Shown here: positions 45,801-57,800 of the stretch, piece by piece
How the letters are laid out: every line of letters starts with the position of its first letter
Position numbering within the stretch: the first letter of the stretch is position 1
Source: Amblyornis subalaris
Lineage: Eukaryota > Chordata > Aves > Passeriformes > Ptilonorhynchidae
Direction of reading: 5' to 3'
Assembly: GCA_018881555.1 (NCBI GenBank)
Contig: JACAXG010000007.1
Coordinates: forward strand, 12,133,235 to 12,197,234
Length of the DNA stretch: 64,000 bases
Notes under the pieces: model-generated
Seen by the model: the letters and a program-made list of their open reading frames with translations, nothing else
Told to the model about the DNA's origin: nothing
Databases searched by the model: none
Position numbers and translations under genes: made by a program

Positions 45801-48221
45801 CTTCTATATTGACCTTCCCTCTCCACTTTGCCATCATTAACACATCCTCACAAAAACAGCTTTTCCCAAAACAGAAAGACCCTTTCAAAAACATCCACGC
45901 TGTCAGGATACAGGATAGAAGATCCCTAAATTCGAGAGGGGTCCCAAGGTTAGGAGACTGTTTCCTGCAGAGCTGTGGGGGAAATGCCAAGGTAGCCCTT
46001 CACGCTAAAATGAGGTAAAACCTCTGCACAGTTTTAGTTGGAGCCAGCTGGATTTCACTCCTTACAATACAGGCTGCTATCTGTGAGGCCCCTCAGGCAG
46101 ATGTTTTAGTGTGATGTCATGCTCATCCAGTGAATTTGGTTACACCACCAGTTGCACTCCACATGGAACAGTGTTCTATAGAGAAAAATTTCCTATTCAG
46201 GAGGCTTCTTAGGCGGTTTATTTATGCACCAACTTTTCAGCAAACATCTTGCTTCTGCCACCTTTTAAATAAGGCATTTTCCTTCTAAATGAAATATTGA
46301 TTGATCTAACAAGAAAGACTTGAGTATATATTGCATAGCAGCTCTAATAGAGAAAAGAATGCCTGTGAAAACAAAAATAAATAAAAATTACATGGTATTT
46401 GTATAAAAAGAAAGGTGTGACATTCTGTGAACAGAAAAGACCATCCTTGGGAGAAGAGTGGCAGCAAAACTAGTTATTTAATGTATAAAACAGTGCATGC
46501 AAAACAGGACAGATTTGGATCTAAATATCAACTTAATGTCTCATTTCAGGAGGTTTTGAGCAATAAGGCTTGTCATCTGTAAGCTAACAGCTATCATGGG
46601 ATGATAATTTTTTATGAGCATTTATGAATTATGAATTTTTCCTTTTGACATTATAAGTTAGAACGCATTAATCCTGTTTCTTCCTACAGTAAACAAGGAA
46701 TGTTTCTTTCTCAGTTTAACTGATGTATTGTAACTTTCTTCTTCCTGTGCAAAGGCATTATAAAAGGAAAATTTGTTTTCATGTTAGGGCACTCCAAAAT
46801 AAAGGAACTCTGTGCTGTGCTTGTAGTTTTGTTCTCAAATCCTTTTGCATTAAAACACAGTGGGTATCCAGGTTTGATTCACTTAAGTCTGGCAAAGCTA
46901 AAGTAGCTGTGAAGGGTCTGATTGTGTTTAATCAGCAATTAATCAGTCTGGGCAAACCACACACAAATTGATCCTCTGTTCCCAGTAAGTTTTGCAGTTT
47001 GTTGAAGAACTTTCAGTTCAGACTGTTTTGTTGCTAGCAGGGAGGAATTCCCAGTTTCTGCAGNTCCACACTTTGTTTTGTCCAATCAATCAATCATGAT
47101 GCTTCTCTTATTCTGAAGGAATAAAAGAATAGGATAAGGATTTCAGCAGAGCTGCAACGTTATGGTGAGATATGCCAATTGATCCGGTTCAAGCAATGAC
47201 TGCTGGACTTTTTCAAGGAACCTAAGGGAGTTAAGTGCCCAATGGCCATTGGAGAGCAGTTAAAATAGGATACCTGTGATCAAGAAGTAATAAAAATTTT
47301 TTGTTTGATATATCTCTTTTCATCAAACATGGCACATCTGTCTGACTTTCTCCTTGTCAGTTACCCTGAGGCATTTTTGTCCATAGTGCTCAGCTTGAAC
47401 TGCTCAGTCCAAGACAGATGTGTTGGCACTGCAGATAAAATAGCACTGGTTATTGTCTCCAAAATGGACTCTGTCATTACAGAGCAGGACATCACAGGAG
47501 GCTTTGTTTGACAGCTCAGTGACCAGAGCTGCCTACTGTCAGTCTGCTTCTTACCAAAAATTTCAGGGAAAATCTTGCCCCCAGCTGCAGCCAATTGGCT
47601 CAAGAAAAAAAATTCAGTCTCCTCATTGGGCTGTGACACTTAGGTTCTCAGACCACAGCAAAGTGAAGCTTTCACCATCAAGAGGATGAAGCTGTGTTTT
47701 ACATTGCACTTGCTATAACCTCTTGTCCTGGTACAGTTCCCCCGGTTCAGCTTGAACAAGGCAATTTGGTGCACCTGAATGCTCAGTTTTCTGTGTTTGC
47801 GAAGAGGCATTACACGGGAAAAATGTTTCTGTTTGTTAGCATCTGTAACCCTTGGTGCTTTAACACTCCCCTTCCAAATACCCCGAGTTCCCTGATGCCC
47901 TGAAATGTCTATGTTTCAGGAAAAGGTTTGGCCTAATTTGTTAATGTTAGCTTTTATCCTGGATATCATCTGCGAATCATCAGCAGCTCTTTCAAAGGAG
48001 TGTTAATCAGGAATTTTACTGCCTTGGCCAGTCTGGCTCTACCACAGAAATGTGCTTCCTTCTTAGTGCCACTTTGAAACATTCAATTGCACTTGCTAAG
48101 GTGTATATGAGGAACTGGGTTTAAGGCAATATAAAAGGGTTCAGCTCCACNGCCTTGCTAAGTTTGTGCCTGCTTATCTTAAATAAGAATCTTGTTCATG
48201 GATTGTAGCAAAAACCATAGG
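39878..48221. other. Noncoding DNA, nothing recognised as a gene
   Basis: Open frames up to 115 codons (for example 44297-44644 minus and 42941-43267 minus) overlap frames on the other strand and show no domain, signal peptide plus exon structure, or splice pairs. 44566-44578 (CCAGCAGGGGAAC) is a weak CTCF-like string. No retroelement recognised. Confidence 0.45.
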
Positions 48222-48250
48222 ATTTTTTTTTCTTGTTTTTTTTTTTTTTT
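48222..48250. repeat. Poly-T-rich tract
   Basis: Two T-runs (nine and about fifteen T) separated by CTTG. No retroelement body recognised beside it. Confidence 0.85.
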
Positions 48251-48400
48251 CACTGCAAAACAGTATTGCAAAATAGTCTGAAATTAATACCTTTGCATAA
48301 TCACAAGTTCTGCATTTTNAACATGTATTAAAATAAACCTGCTGTGAGATCACAGGCCAGTTTAAAGAGAGCTTTGAAAATTAATGAAATCTCTGGAAAC

Positions 48401-48414
48401 TTTTTTTTTTTTTT
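48401..48414. repeat. Poly-T tract (14 T)
   Basis: An uninterrupted T14 followed by AAATTAAA, about 150 bases after the previous T-rich tract. Confidence 0.85.
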
Positions 48415-50103
48415 AAATTAAACTCCATTTTTACTTACCCACCACAACAAGTAAGGGATATACCACAAAGAGGATGAGTACCTGAGGTTTAGTCACAGGA
48501 AATCACCCCTGGTGTTTTTCCTTCCTTGATTAAGGTTTTTTTGCTTTCTTGTATACACTTTGAAAGGATTTAAAGCAGATTTCTCTTGGGATTGTTTTGG
48601 TTTTATTTTTCTTCTTGGGTGCATATCTTAAAAATGTGGTAGTAAATTTTCTTTATGCCTTAGCAATGCCCCGTTGCCTGAAGCCCTTTCTTTTATTCCT
48701 GTCTTGCTGTGAAAAGTGACTGGTTTGGTTTTGGTTGCTTGTCAGTATCCTTACTTCTAGGTGTCTAAACCAATCTCCTATCAAAGTTGACATCTTGTCT
48801 TTAAAGAAGTAGTCTTTGGAATTTCAGTATTATNATGTGAATTTTTTTAAAAAATAAAGTTCTAATGAAACTATTTCAAAGAATTTTGAAAAACAGTGCA
48901 GTGGGGATCTTTGTGCTTCTCTAGCAGTTTTCTTTCATCTTCNGTATCAGCCTCATTTCCAGAGCTGATGATAATTGATCGCAGTCTCCATTTCTTAAAT
49001 AGCCTTAAGAAAACATACTGGCATCCCTGTGCCTCATTACAGGATTCACATCAAGGCCTGGGTGACCTTGTCAGTTTTATCTGTGTTGCAGAGAGACTCT
49101 TAAACCATCAGGGAGATGAAAGCTGCACAATAGAGAAGGNTGATTCCTGGAGGGAATGCTTCCATGAGATGCTTTAGCATCTGTGGACAGGAGTGGCATT
49201 CTGGAAGGTCTGGATCTGTACTTGTGGCCAGTTCATCTGCCTATGTGATTTTGGACAAGAGGTTTAGGGGAATGTGGGCCACTGAGTGCCTTGGTGTAGA
49301 TCCAGTGACTGACTGGCCTTATTTCTCTCCATGGGAGCACTCAGGGTGTCTCTCAAGTCTGTGTTCTGTGCTGCATCACCCCATAAATCAGGAGATATTA
49401 TACCATTTTATCAGCCTTTTGCCCTAAATAGATTTTAAAGGAAATCTGAAGTAGTGCTCCGGTGGTCAACGTGTAGGACAGAGGGTTGCACTTCATTTGC
49501 ATTTCAAATCCTTCTTGGAAAGGAAGGTGGAAGGAGACAGTACAAATCTGAAGCCATTAGGCCTGATATATGGGGTAACACCTGTGTCTCTGGAAATGAG
49601 ACCTAGAGATGTGCACAGGCTTGGGAATANCAGCATTGAGGTATTTTGCAAAGCACAGGTACTATTCACACTGTCAGCAAGGCAGACTATCTCTAAAGAT
49701 GTGATCTCGAGCGGGTGGGGCCACAATGAAAGAGATAATGTGACAGTTCCCCTAGAAGGATGTTTAGAAGTCTCTGCTTTAAAATAAAATTGGGACTATA
49801 TCTGCTTTAGGGCCATAGAGTGCTCAGATTCTCTGGTGATGAGGAGCATGTGGCTAGAAAAATTAAATAGTGCTTTAAAGCTCAGATCACAAAGGTCTTG
49901 TAGCATTAGAAATGGTTGTGCATCCTAAGTGATAATGTCCTGAAGGGAGGCCAGATGCATAACTCCCTTCTCAGTTATCTATATTTATATTCCTGATTGG
50001 AACAGGATAAATGTTAAGAACAAAAACAGTGACAGTGCCCATATTGCAATGAGCAATTACTGAAATACTTAAATATAGTCTCTGTGGCTTTTACGAGAGA
50101 GGA
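48415..50103. other. Noncoding DNA, nothing recognised
   Basis: Open frames at 48896, 49164 and 49493-49787 overlap on both strands and contain undetermined residues. GGTGGTCAACGTG (about 49461) and TTTCAAATCC (about 49502) faintly recall tRNA A and B boxes, but the intervening stems do not pair. Confidence 0.45.
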
Positions 50104-50117
50104 TTTTTTTTTTTTTT
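50104..50117. repeat. Poly-T tract (14 T)
   Basis: An uninterrupted T14. No neighbouring element body recognised. Confidence 0.85.
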
Positions 50118-50746
50118 CCTCTTAAATGTCGTGTTTTTCTGCTTTCCCTTCTAGAAGGGCTTTTCTTGGACTTGTGTTTTGTAACCCCTAAAATCATCAC
50201 AGCCCTGAGATGCACAGAGTCCTCTGTCCCCACTGTCCCAAGCTGACCTGCATATGTCCAGGGTTGTACATTCCCGAGTGACAGGAGTGTTTCCTTGAGC
50301 TGGCAGAGCTTTACTTCCAATAACTTGTGTTCAGAGTTCACAGCTTTTTAAAAACAAAAGCAGCTTGAGTTTTCAGAGGTTACTACATTAATATGTTCAT
50401 AACTTTCCATCCAGTCCCACCTTCTCNCCTTCTCTGTCACCATCTTTGAACACACACATGAATTGCCAAATTATATTCTAGTTTTGCATGGTGAGAGAAA
50501 GGGAAATCAAGTTACTCGTTTAGGGCCAGTGGATGCTGCCTGCGTGTGTCTTATTTCCTTGTTGGTAGACAATTATCTTTATTGCACAAGACTGCTCTCC
50601 AGCTGTGAGGCACAATCCAAGCAGGGACAATGGAGTATGATTCTTTATGGTGTGTTAGCTGTTTGCTTCCTTTCCAGCAGCATGCTGCTTTCTATGAAGA
50701 ATTCCGTATTCAGGCAGACCTGGTTTTAACACTGCGGCAAAGCTGA
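50118..50746. other. Noncoding DNA, nothing recognised
   Basis: Overlapping open frames of about 90 codons lie on opposite strands, with no domain recognised. Confidence 0.5.
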
Positions 50747-50800
50747 ATGATCTCAAAGCTCCTTTCTTCATAAGCCAATTTAATAACTATTTTCATTGTT
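50747..50800 (-). mobile_element. Possible ancient L3-type tail, minus strand
   Basis: On the plus strand GATCTCAAAGCTCCTTTC followed by AATTTAATAACTATTTTCA resembles the reverse complement of the L3/CR1-clade tail (AATTAA block, then AAAGC-CTTTGAGATC). It is short and diverged. Confidence 0.25.
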
Positions 50801-52938
50801 GACAATTAAACATTGTATATTTGGAACATGTCTAACCCTTTAGAGTGGCAGCATTGCTGAAGGACAGCTTGAGGAATTCTGAACAGTCTTGTTGTGTGAT
50901 CTGAAGGTTTTGGAATGAGCTGTGAAGCTTTATGAATAAAGCATTTGAATATAATAAGAGTTTTAGTGTAGATTTACTTATGTTATAGCTTCTCTGATTT
51001 CTAGGTGCTGGTGGTAGTTCAAGGCATAAAGCCAGGTTTATAAAAGTACTTGCTTGGCATTTCAGAGACTCAGTGAGACCTGGATGGAAGGGTCTAGAGA
51101 TCAGTCAGCTTAGTGACAGTAGGAGAGCTTGCACGTGGATAACTTCCATGACTGTGATCCACAAGAAACAGTGAATATTTTGAATGTGGTATTTAATGTA
51201 TGTATCAAAGTTTGCTTAACAGTGTTCTGTCTCAAATTCTGAATATCTGAGNATTTGATCTACTCTGCAACTGTGCTATATCAGTAGCTAAATATCAGTG
51301 TTTCTGTGTTTTTAATGTCATGTCATACCTATAGATAAGTGAGAGTAAAAAGAAAAAAACAAGGCCACTTGGGGTGGACAGATTTAGGTTGGTTAACACT
51401 CAAAGTAGTCAGCCTCTTGTTATTTGTATGGGACATTAGGTTGGTATAGATACTTATTTTTATTTCTTTATACATGAAAGTACCTTTTCTGTCCCTTTGT
51501 AAAGTGTTGTTTTGTGTCCTTATCTTATAAAACACGAAGGCAGCAGATACCTAATGAAACAGGAGAAATGTATCAAGGGCAGAAGGTGACACGAAATGGA
51601 TAAAAACTTGTTAATGAGGAGATAATGGCATTCTGGGAAAGGTTGGGAAGAAAAGATTGAGAAATCAAAGCTTCTTTCACATTATGTAGTAACTTGTAAG
51701 TGTTACAGAATTTCCTTTTTAAAGGGTTATTATAGACTTTCCAACCCAAGGCTTATAACTGTGGCACAGTGAGTTCCTAACTTAGAGCAGTTAGTCTAGA
51801 CTTATCACAACAGGAGAAGACAAGAAATGGGATTACTCTGAGCAAGAAAATTGTGCNTTTAGTACTGGGATTCTTAAAAGCTTTGTTTATTTACTTAAAA
51901 CATTACTGAGATATTTGAAGTATGGGAAGTATAATGTGCTTCTTGTCTCTTAGAAATGTATATGGTTTAGGAAGTAGAATGNATTGTTTCCAACAGCATG
52001 TTAATTTTTTTTCAGCTGAAACTTTGTATTTAAGCATCATTGTGCCAGAATCAGTTTGGGCACAGCAGAACCCTTGCACTGCCACATGCCTCCCTCATCA
52101 GGAGTTATTCATCTCAGAACATCTTTGCACATCTTTGCATCTCTTATAGAGAATGTTGTGTCACCGAGGCACTTCNTCGCAGGTTGTGAGTTAAAGCTGG
52201 TCTGAAGTACCAGTGGTTTCCCAAGAACTCATTTTTAAACTTATGCATTTTGTTGGTGTTTTTCTCTAGACTTCAGCCATTTGAGGCAAAGCAATAGCTT
52301 TTTAACTTTCAAAAATGTTTTCAATAAATATAAAATTTCTGATTTTAGCTGCTAGGGAAAAAAAAGTAGAAGCAGAAAATGAAAAAACCACAAGGCTGGG
52401 ATCATTCTAATACCAAGTTTGATCAGCTTTTTCCCTCCTGTACTTTCATTAAGTACACAAGGCCCCTTTTCCAACTTAATAATTGTCTAGTGAGGCAGAG
52501 GCTGTTCTGCAACNAAAAGTATGCAAAATCTTTCCTGTGTAACATGCCTATCATGTAGTCATTGTTAAGTAAACAGTAGATAATTGTTAGGTTTATTTAA
52601 GATCTGCATTTTAAGTGTCAATGTAATAACTAGGGAAGAGGAGACCAGCCTGAGTTAGCATAACTTTGTGGCAGGGGTGTTCTACTATTGCAGAAAAATT
52701 AAGTAATATAGTCCCACTCGTGTACTGCTGATATATGAAGAATGTTATTAGGTCCTGTCATTCATTCAGAAGTGTTTCTGTAATGAGTTCTTTAACAAAG
52801 GTTGCAGAAGTGGCTAAAGGAAAATAAAAGGACTCTTTGTTCCACTTAGGAAATTGCAGACAGTTATTTTTGTGATGCTTGTGAAACAATAATACTGTAT
52901 CAGAAAAAAGAATTGGATTTCAGAGTAGGGGTTTAATT
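50801..52938. other. Noncoding DNA, AT-rich
   Basis: No gene recognised. A short direct repeat ACATCTTTGC-ACATCTTTGC lies at about 52119-52138. Confidence 0.5.
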
Positions 52939-52970
52939 AAAAAAAAAAACCAACAAACAAACCCAAATAA
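52939..52970. repeat. A/C-rich low-complexity tract
   Basis: An A11 run followed by CCAACAAACAAACCCAAATAAAA. Same style as the tract at 17311-17400. Confidence 0.8.
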
Positions 52971-53680
52971 AAGAGAGATGAACTGCAACGGTAGCAATTT
53001 TCCAACTCTTCAGCTTTTAAAGGGAATCTCCTTCTTGGTGCAAGATAAAGCCTGTGTGGATGTTGGCCTTGTAGTGGTAGGCAGCATGCTCCCTGCCCAA
53101 TCTGNTTTTTTCTCAAGCCTGAAGACACCGTAGCAGCAAGTCAGCTATCAAAAGATTATGGGCTGGGTCAATCTCTTACTGGGGCTTATGAGCAGCATGA
53201 CACTATCTCTGACAGGTATCAGCCTTTCTCCCAAACACCCTGTGCTGGCAAGGGCAAAGAAAGACAAGGGGGAAGGCAGTAACTGAAAACAAGTCTTGGA
53301 AGCATCTGTTTTAGCTGTAGACCTTCTGTATGCAGAATGACACTGACATTTCGGTGTCTTCAGCCCATTTATTTCAACTGGGCAGGCATTGTACATGGGT
53401 GATTTGGACTGTTTTGAGAACTGCTCAGCTGTCAGGTGGCTTTGGTGAAAGTTGTTATGCAGAGCGGCAGGGCACATCTGCACTTGTAATGTACAGGTAT
53501 TACACTTGTCTTGCTGTCCCTGGCCATTATGCCTCTCACCTTGAGGTTGCTGTGCCACTGCAGAGAAGCTGCAGCTCTTGTGAAGTTACCTGAAAAGCTT
53601 AGGTTTTACCATTTAGTGCATTAAGGCAAATCAGTGCCGATTTTGCTTTACTGTAACTGTTGACACAAGAGAGTGAAGGG
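52971..53680. other. Noncoding DNA with a 136-codon chance frame
   Basis: The minus-strand frame at 53148-53558 has no recognised motif and overlaps an 87-codon plus-strand frame. I treat it as chance. Confidence 0.45.
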
Positions 53681-53814
53681 ATGCCATTCAGAGGGACCTG
53701 ACCTTAAGAAGTGGGCCCACAAGAACCGCAGGAAGCCAAACAGTGCTGCAGCTGGGTCAGGGCAATCCCAGGTACAAGTACAGACTGGGAGAAGAAGCAA
53801 TTGAGACAAATGCG
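53681..53814 (+). mobile_element. CR1 LINE internal fragment (reverse-transcriptase region)
   Basis: Plus-strand DNA matches the CR1 ORF2 segment just after the catalytic motif. GCCATTCAGAGGGACCTGAC, AAGAAGTGGGCCCACAAGAA, GCTGGGTCAGGGCAATCCCA and GGTACAAGTACAGACTGGGA follow the CR1 order. The frame from 53743 translates as LQLGQGNPRYKYRLGEEAIE, which is the conserved CR1 stretch. A frameshift separates it from the first part. Both ends are lost, and the sequence after about 53814 no longer resembles CR1. It is an isolated internal piece, not a 3'-anchored copy. Confidence 0.82.
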
Positions 53815-54241
53815 TGGTCTTACTGCCTCAGGATGAATTTCAGTGGATACAAAGTTGACTCATTACTGTGTGCTTTGAAGGTGCTGTCTAAATATGACAG
53901 TTCAGTGGCTGGACACCAAAGCTAAATACATTTGGAAATTTTACATGCAAAGATTCCTAACTATGGGAAAAACTTACCTTAGGAATATGGTTAGTTTGCT
54001 ATCACTCATATCATTTGTTCAGGATGAGGGGTGTTCTGAAAAACATGCTGTTGTCTAGCAACAAAAATGAAGGCTTATTGAGTCAGCCCAAGTGTTTAAG
54101 AGAACAAATGAAGTGGCCATAAATGTGTTTTCTATGCTTGCCTTATTTATCTCCCTTAAAAATGCAATTCTTTGGCTGGAGATTGCAATGGAAGACATTA
54201 AGAGAAGCCTTTCCGAAGGACAAAATACCAGGAGGTTTGTT
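53815..54241. other. Noncoding DNA, nothing recognised
   Basis: Short opposed open frames at 54055-54297. No repeat recognised beyond the CR1 fragment. Confidence 0.5.
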
Positions 54242-54796
54242 TTACTCGTGAGGTCTGTGTACTTCCAAACGTAAGATGTACCCAGTAGATGTGACACCCT
54301 TCCAGCAGCTGGCAGGCAAAATGGGCCAGTTGATCCTGCCAGGACTGGGCTGTTCTGGTCGTGCTTGAACAGGCTTCCCTTCCTCCAAGCCCTTTGCTCC
54401 TGCAGGCTTTGTGATATGCTGCTGCTCTCCCTGCAGGAAAGAGCTTACAGGGACAGTGCTGTCACGTCCCCCACCCCAAGGCTTTGGCTCGGGTTGGTCA
54501 CGGCAAACTGAACCAGGGAAGGCCTTCGGAAATGCAGCATTTGACAGATCTACATTGGAGAGAGGCTCCCAATTGTCCTTGTGCTGAATGGGCAGCAGCA
54601 GGACAAATGCAGATCTGTAACCCTTCCTGTTGGCTGGCTCAGAGGCTGCTGACAGCCTCCTGTTTTCTTCCAGAGGGAGCCTTCCTGCTCTGTCCCCTGT
54701 TGTGTCCCTTCCTAAGCTCAACTGGCAGGCACTGAGATGTGGCTGCTGATGCGGTGCGTTGTAGGAACCTTGCTGGCAGTAGCTCAAAAGGAGCAT
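54242..54796 (-). other. Longest open frame in the window, probably not a gene
   Basis: A 184-codon minus-strand frame in a locally GC-rich patch. The translation is rich in Pro, Gln, Gly, Arg and Ser, with no recognisable domain, membrane segment or signal peptide. An 83-codon plus-strand frame overlaps it. In GC-rich DNA stop codons are scarcer, so length alone is weak evidence. I saw no CpG island, splice pair or poly-A signal in the right place. A lineage-specific exon is possible but unsupported. Confidence 0.15.
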
Positions 54797-56520
54797 TTCT
54801 CTGGAGCAGGCAACCTCAGATATGTCTTTTTACGTCAACTGTGGTTTTCCAAGGTTTTCTTCCTTGAACGAAATATTGAAAAAAAAAACACCTTCTAGCA
54901 CTCAGTAAAATTACTGTTCTCTTTTTCGTTCAGCCAAATGGGCATAAATTAGAGACAATGTCTGCCCCGTGTTTCAGAGAGCTACCTGAGCCTGCCTTGT
55001 GAGACAGGACTACACTTTTCATCTGGCGTTTGGGAGGGCAGGAGGAGTTTAACACAGACTTTTCCAGTGTAGTGATTTGGCCCTATCAAGCAGACCCATA
55101 TTTAGCAATTTGTGCTCTGAAGTATAACAACGCGCTCTGCAGCACTTCAGTGTTTCTAGATGATGTTTGGACTGTGCAATCAGACTGTGATTAGGTGGTT
55201 TACAGTTCAGAAGTGCTCTGACAGCTGCAATTTTGTGGCTGTAGTGGCAGCAGCAAAGGTGGATCTCAGCAACACCTTTTCTGACAGTGTCATCTTACAA
55301 TAAGTATTTGAACTTTGGCTAAAGGCCTCGCAGGAAGAATTTGTGTATCTGGATGTGTACCTTGGTAGTCTATCAGTGACTGTGGGTGTTTTTCAGACCT
55401 GCACATCTCTGTAATGGCTCGTTACCTGCTGCATCACTTGGCACTTGAGCACTCTTTTCTTGCATACCCTTTTTATTAACCAAAATAAGTTTCCTAGCCA
55501 AAGAGCAGGATGACTAAAGCTGTGTCACACCCCCTGTGCTGAAAACACCAGCAGATTCCAACTAAAATCCACAGTAAGTAATTTCTTCCTTGGAAGAGTA
55601 CCACTTGGTAATTCAGTTCACTTTTGTCCTGTTATCAGCAGCATCAAGGGTGATATAATATAAGCCTGTCTGCTTTCCTCGCATTATGCTATAAAAAGAA
55701 TATCCTCAAAGTTTTCACCTTGTAACATTAAAAAGCAAGTATGTGATTTCCATTCAGGGACTCAGGAGACATCAGCTTAACTGTTACTATTATCATTTTC
55801 ACNTGATAATCATTTTTACTGTATCTGGGCAGTGGTTCTGACTCTTGAGGCTTCAAAAATAATTTTCCTTTTCATTGGAATTTGAGTAGAGCCTTTGAAA
55901 AAGTTTTTTGGGAGGCAGACTTCTGGCCAGTTTCCATTTTGGAATTAAAGTCCAGGCCTGTGTACTTTTTATTCTTGCTTTGGTTTTTTTGTCAAGTCAG
56001 ATAGGCTGAGGGAAGCACCCTGGACTTCCTAAGGCTTTTCAAGGTGTTATTTGCCAAACTTNTGGCTTTTCCGGAAACTGGATTTAGCTTCACGTACGTA
56101 TTAATTGAAAATGTTCTTTTCTTTCCCACAATTCCCCCAAAATTAAATAAAAATGTATGATTTAAAGCCAATTCTTACTGTAACATGACTAAGAAGAGTT
56201 CATGGAAGATCNCTTGACAATTTTACCCGATGTACTCAGTCCCAGTTGCCTTCCTGGAGGAAACCTCTTAAATTAGTTAGACCCTTTATACATGATGGCT
56301 CTAATTCACAGCAATAAATGGGTTGTTTTATTGTGGCAAAATGGAGTCAATGTTCAGTTGTATTATTCCACTAAGGCAGAACTACTGAAGATGCAAAGGA
56401 AGCAAGGCGTGATTTAGAGAAAAGCNATTTATTAATACTCCGCAAGTTTCTGTTAAGATATGAACATTCCCTTACAGTTGCCACAGTTTAAAAGTATCAC
56501 AGTTGCATTTGATAATAAGA
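54797..56520. other. Noncoding DNA, nothing recognised
   Basis: No substantial open frame and no recognised repeat family. Confidence 0.55.
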
Positions 56521-56820
56521 GCTCATTTATAAATATTTTATTGCAGTTCAATAATTGATAAAGTGATTTACAGCCACCTTGGTATTACATTAATGCTTGC
56601 AAAGTACATTATGCTAACCATATTAGTTGAAAATATGTTTTGTAATTGTAGTGGTTTGTCAGTGCATCATCTGTTAAGCTTTTATTGCCAAAGCCTTTTA
56701 ATTGTTTCTTTGGTTTGTTATTTGAAATTACTAGCTATTTATCTGAAGAGTGCCCGGCCTTTCTGCCTTTCTTTCATTAGTATGTGCATGATAAAAGTGC
56801 TCCTAATGAATGAAAAGTAG
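56521..56820. promoter_or_regulatory. Candidate conserved noncoding element (AT-rich, site-dense)
   Basis: This 300-bp block has many developmental-factor-like cores: AATAATTGATAAAG, TTACATTAATGC, TTTATTGCC, CTTTTAATTGTTTC (homeodomain next to a SOX-like ATTGTT), GAAATTACTAGC and CCTAATGAATG. It has no simple-repeat character. The 85-codon plus-strand frame at 56563-56820 has no recognisable product. Conservation cannot be measured here. Confidence 0.25.
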
Positions 56821-57735
56821 CAGGTTGTTCAAACCAGCATCACAGGGTTGGTTATGCATGAACACACCTTGCTTTCCCATCTTTGGAAACCTCTACCTCA
56901 AAAAAGCCTGGTAAATGCAGAAACTGCTCAGCCTTGGCTCTTTCCAAGATCAAAAGGCCCTCAAAATGAGCATCGCAGACTGATTTCTTCTTGTCATAGG
57001 CTTGTCATTGCACCAGGAAGATGATATGTGCAGCCTAAGAGCTGACTGCTGAAAAGCCTCCAGGATCTCCCCTGAGAGGATTCACCTATTCCAGGAAAAA
57101 TTTTTCTTCTGTGTTATAAAGCTGTGGATAGGCCAGCAGAACTTTTGACACTGGAAGCCATTATAAAAAACATGTCAGAACCCTGCACAAAGGCAGTAAT
57201 TTCTTTTTTCTTCTGCATTCACTTATGAAACTCATTTTGTCAAAAAGCTGATAGGTGAAAATTTTAACAGAATTAAAGACAAACTGGGATACTACAGCGA
57301 TAATTAGATCGTGTACTGGTAAGAGAAAATACTAAACAAAGGAGGCTTTTGGAAGTAGGATAGAACTTCTACAAAAGGAATCACCATCTGTCCATCCAAA
57401 TTTGGGAGGATGCCATCCTGTATGTCCATCCAAAAGTCTTTCTTGCATTTTTTTCTGAGATGCCTGGTATTAGCTGCTGCCAGAGGTTGGGTGTGGGACT
57501 TAGTGCTCGNGGTTTAACCCTCTCCTGATATTTTTATCAAACCTTTGAGACATTTTTTCTATAATAATATTCCATCTTGTGTTCCTCTGCCTCTGCATGC
57601 ACAGCCACAAAGGTAATGACTGATGTATCTGAACAATTCATTGAGAAGGTGCATCTTGGTGATCACCATTGGTTCAAATCATAAAATAACAGATATACAT
57701 ACTCACAGCNATGGCTGTAATAGAAAAGATATTTT
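56821..57735. other. Noncoding DNA, nothing recognised
   Basis: No open frame of note. Contains a loose direct repeat CCATCTGTCCATCCAAA / TGTATGTCCATCCAAAA at about 57385 and 57420. Confidence 0.5.
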
Positions 57736-57800
57736 CCGTAATAATAATGCTTTCAGTGCAAATTAATTATCTAATTCGTCATTATCATGTTCAAACAGAA
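57736..57800. promoter_or_regulatory. Homeodomain-site cluster, candidate regulatory element
   Basis: CGTAATAATAATGC, CAAATTAATTATCTAATTCG and CATTATCATG lie within 65 bases, giving about five ATTA/TAAT cores. The arrangement is typical of homeodomain-bound conserved elements, but AT-rich DNA also produces these by chance. Confidence 0.22.

Noticed and set aside
49455..49515. tRNA-like A and B boxes (TGGTCAACGTG, TTTCAAATCC)
   Set aside because: The acceptor, anticodon and T stems do not pair, so it is not a tRNA. A tRNA-derived SINE relic is possible but unsupported.
50655..50745. Possible MIR core (GGCAGACCTGGTTTTAAC)
   Set aside because: The match is limited to one short block and the rest cannot be aligned by eye.
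53148..53558. 136-codon minus-strand frame
   Set aside because: No motif, an opposed plus-strand frame, and no splice context.
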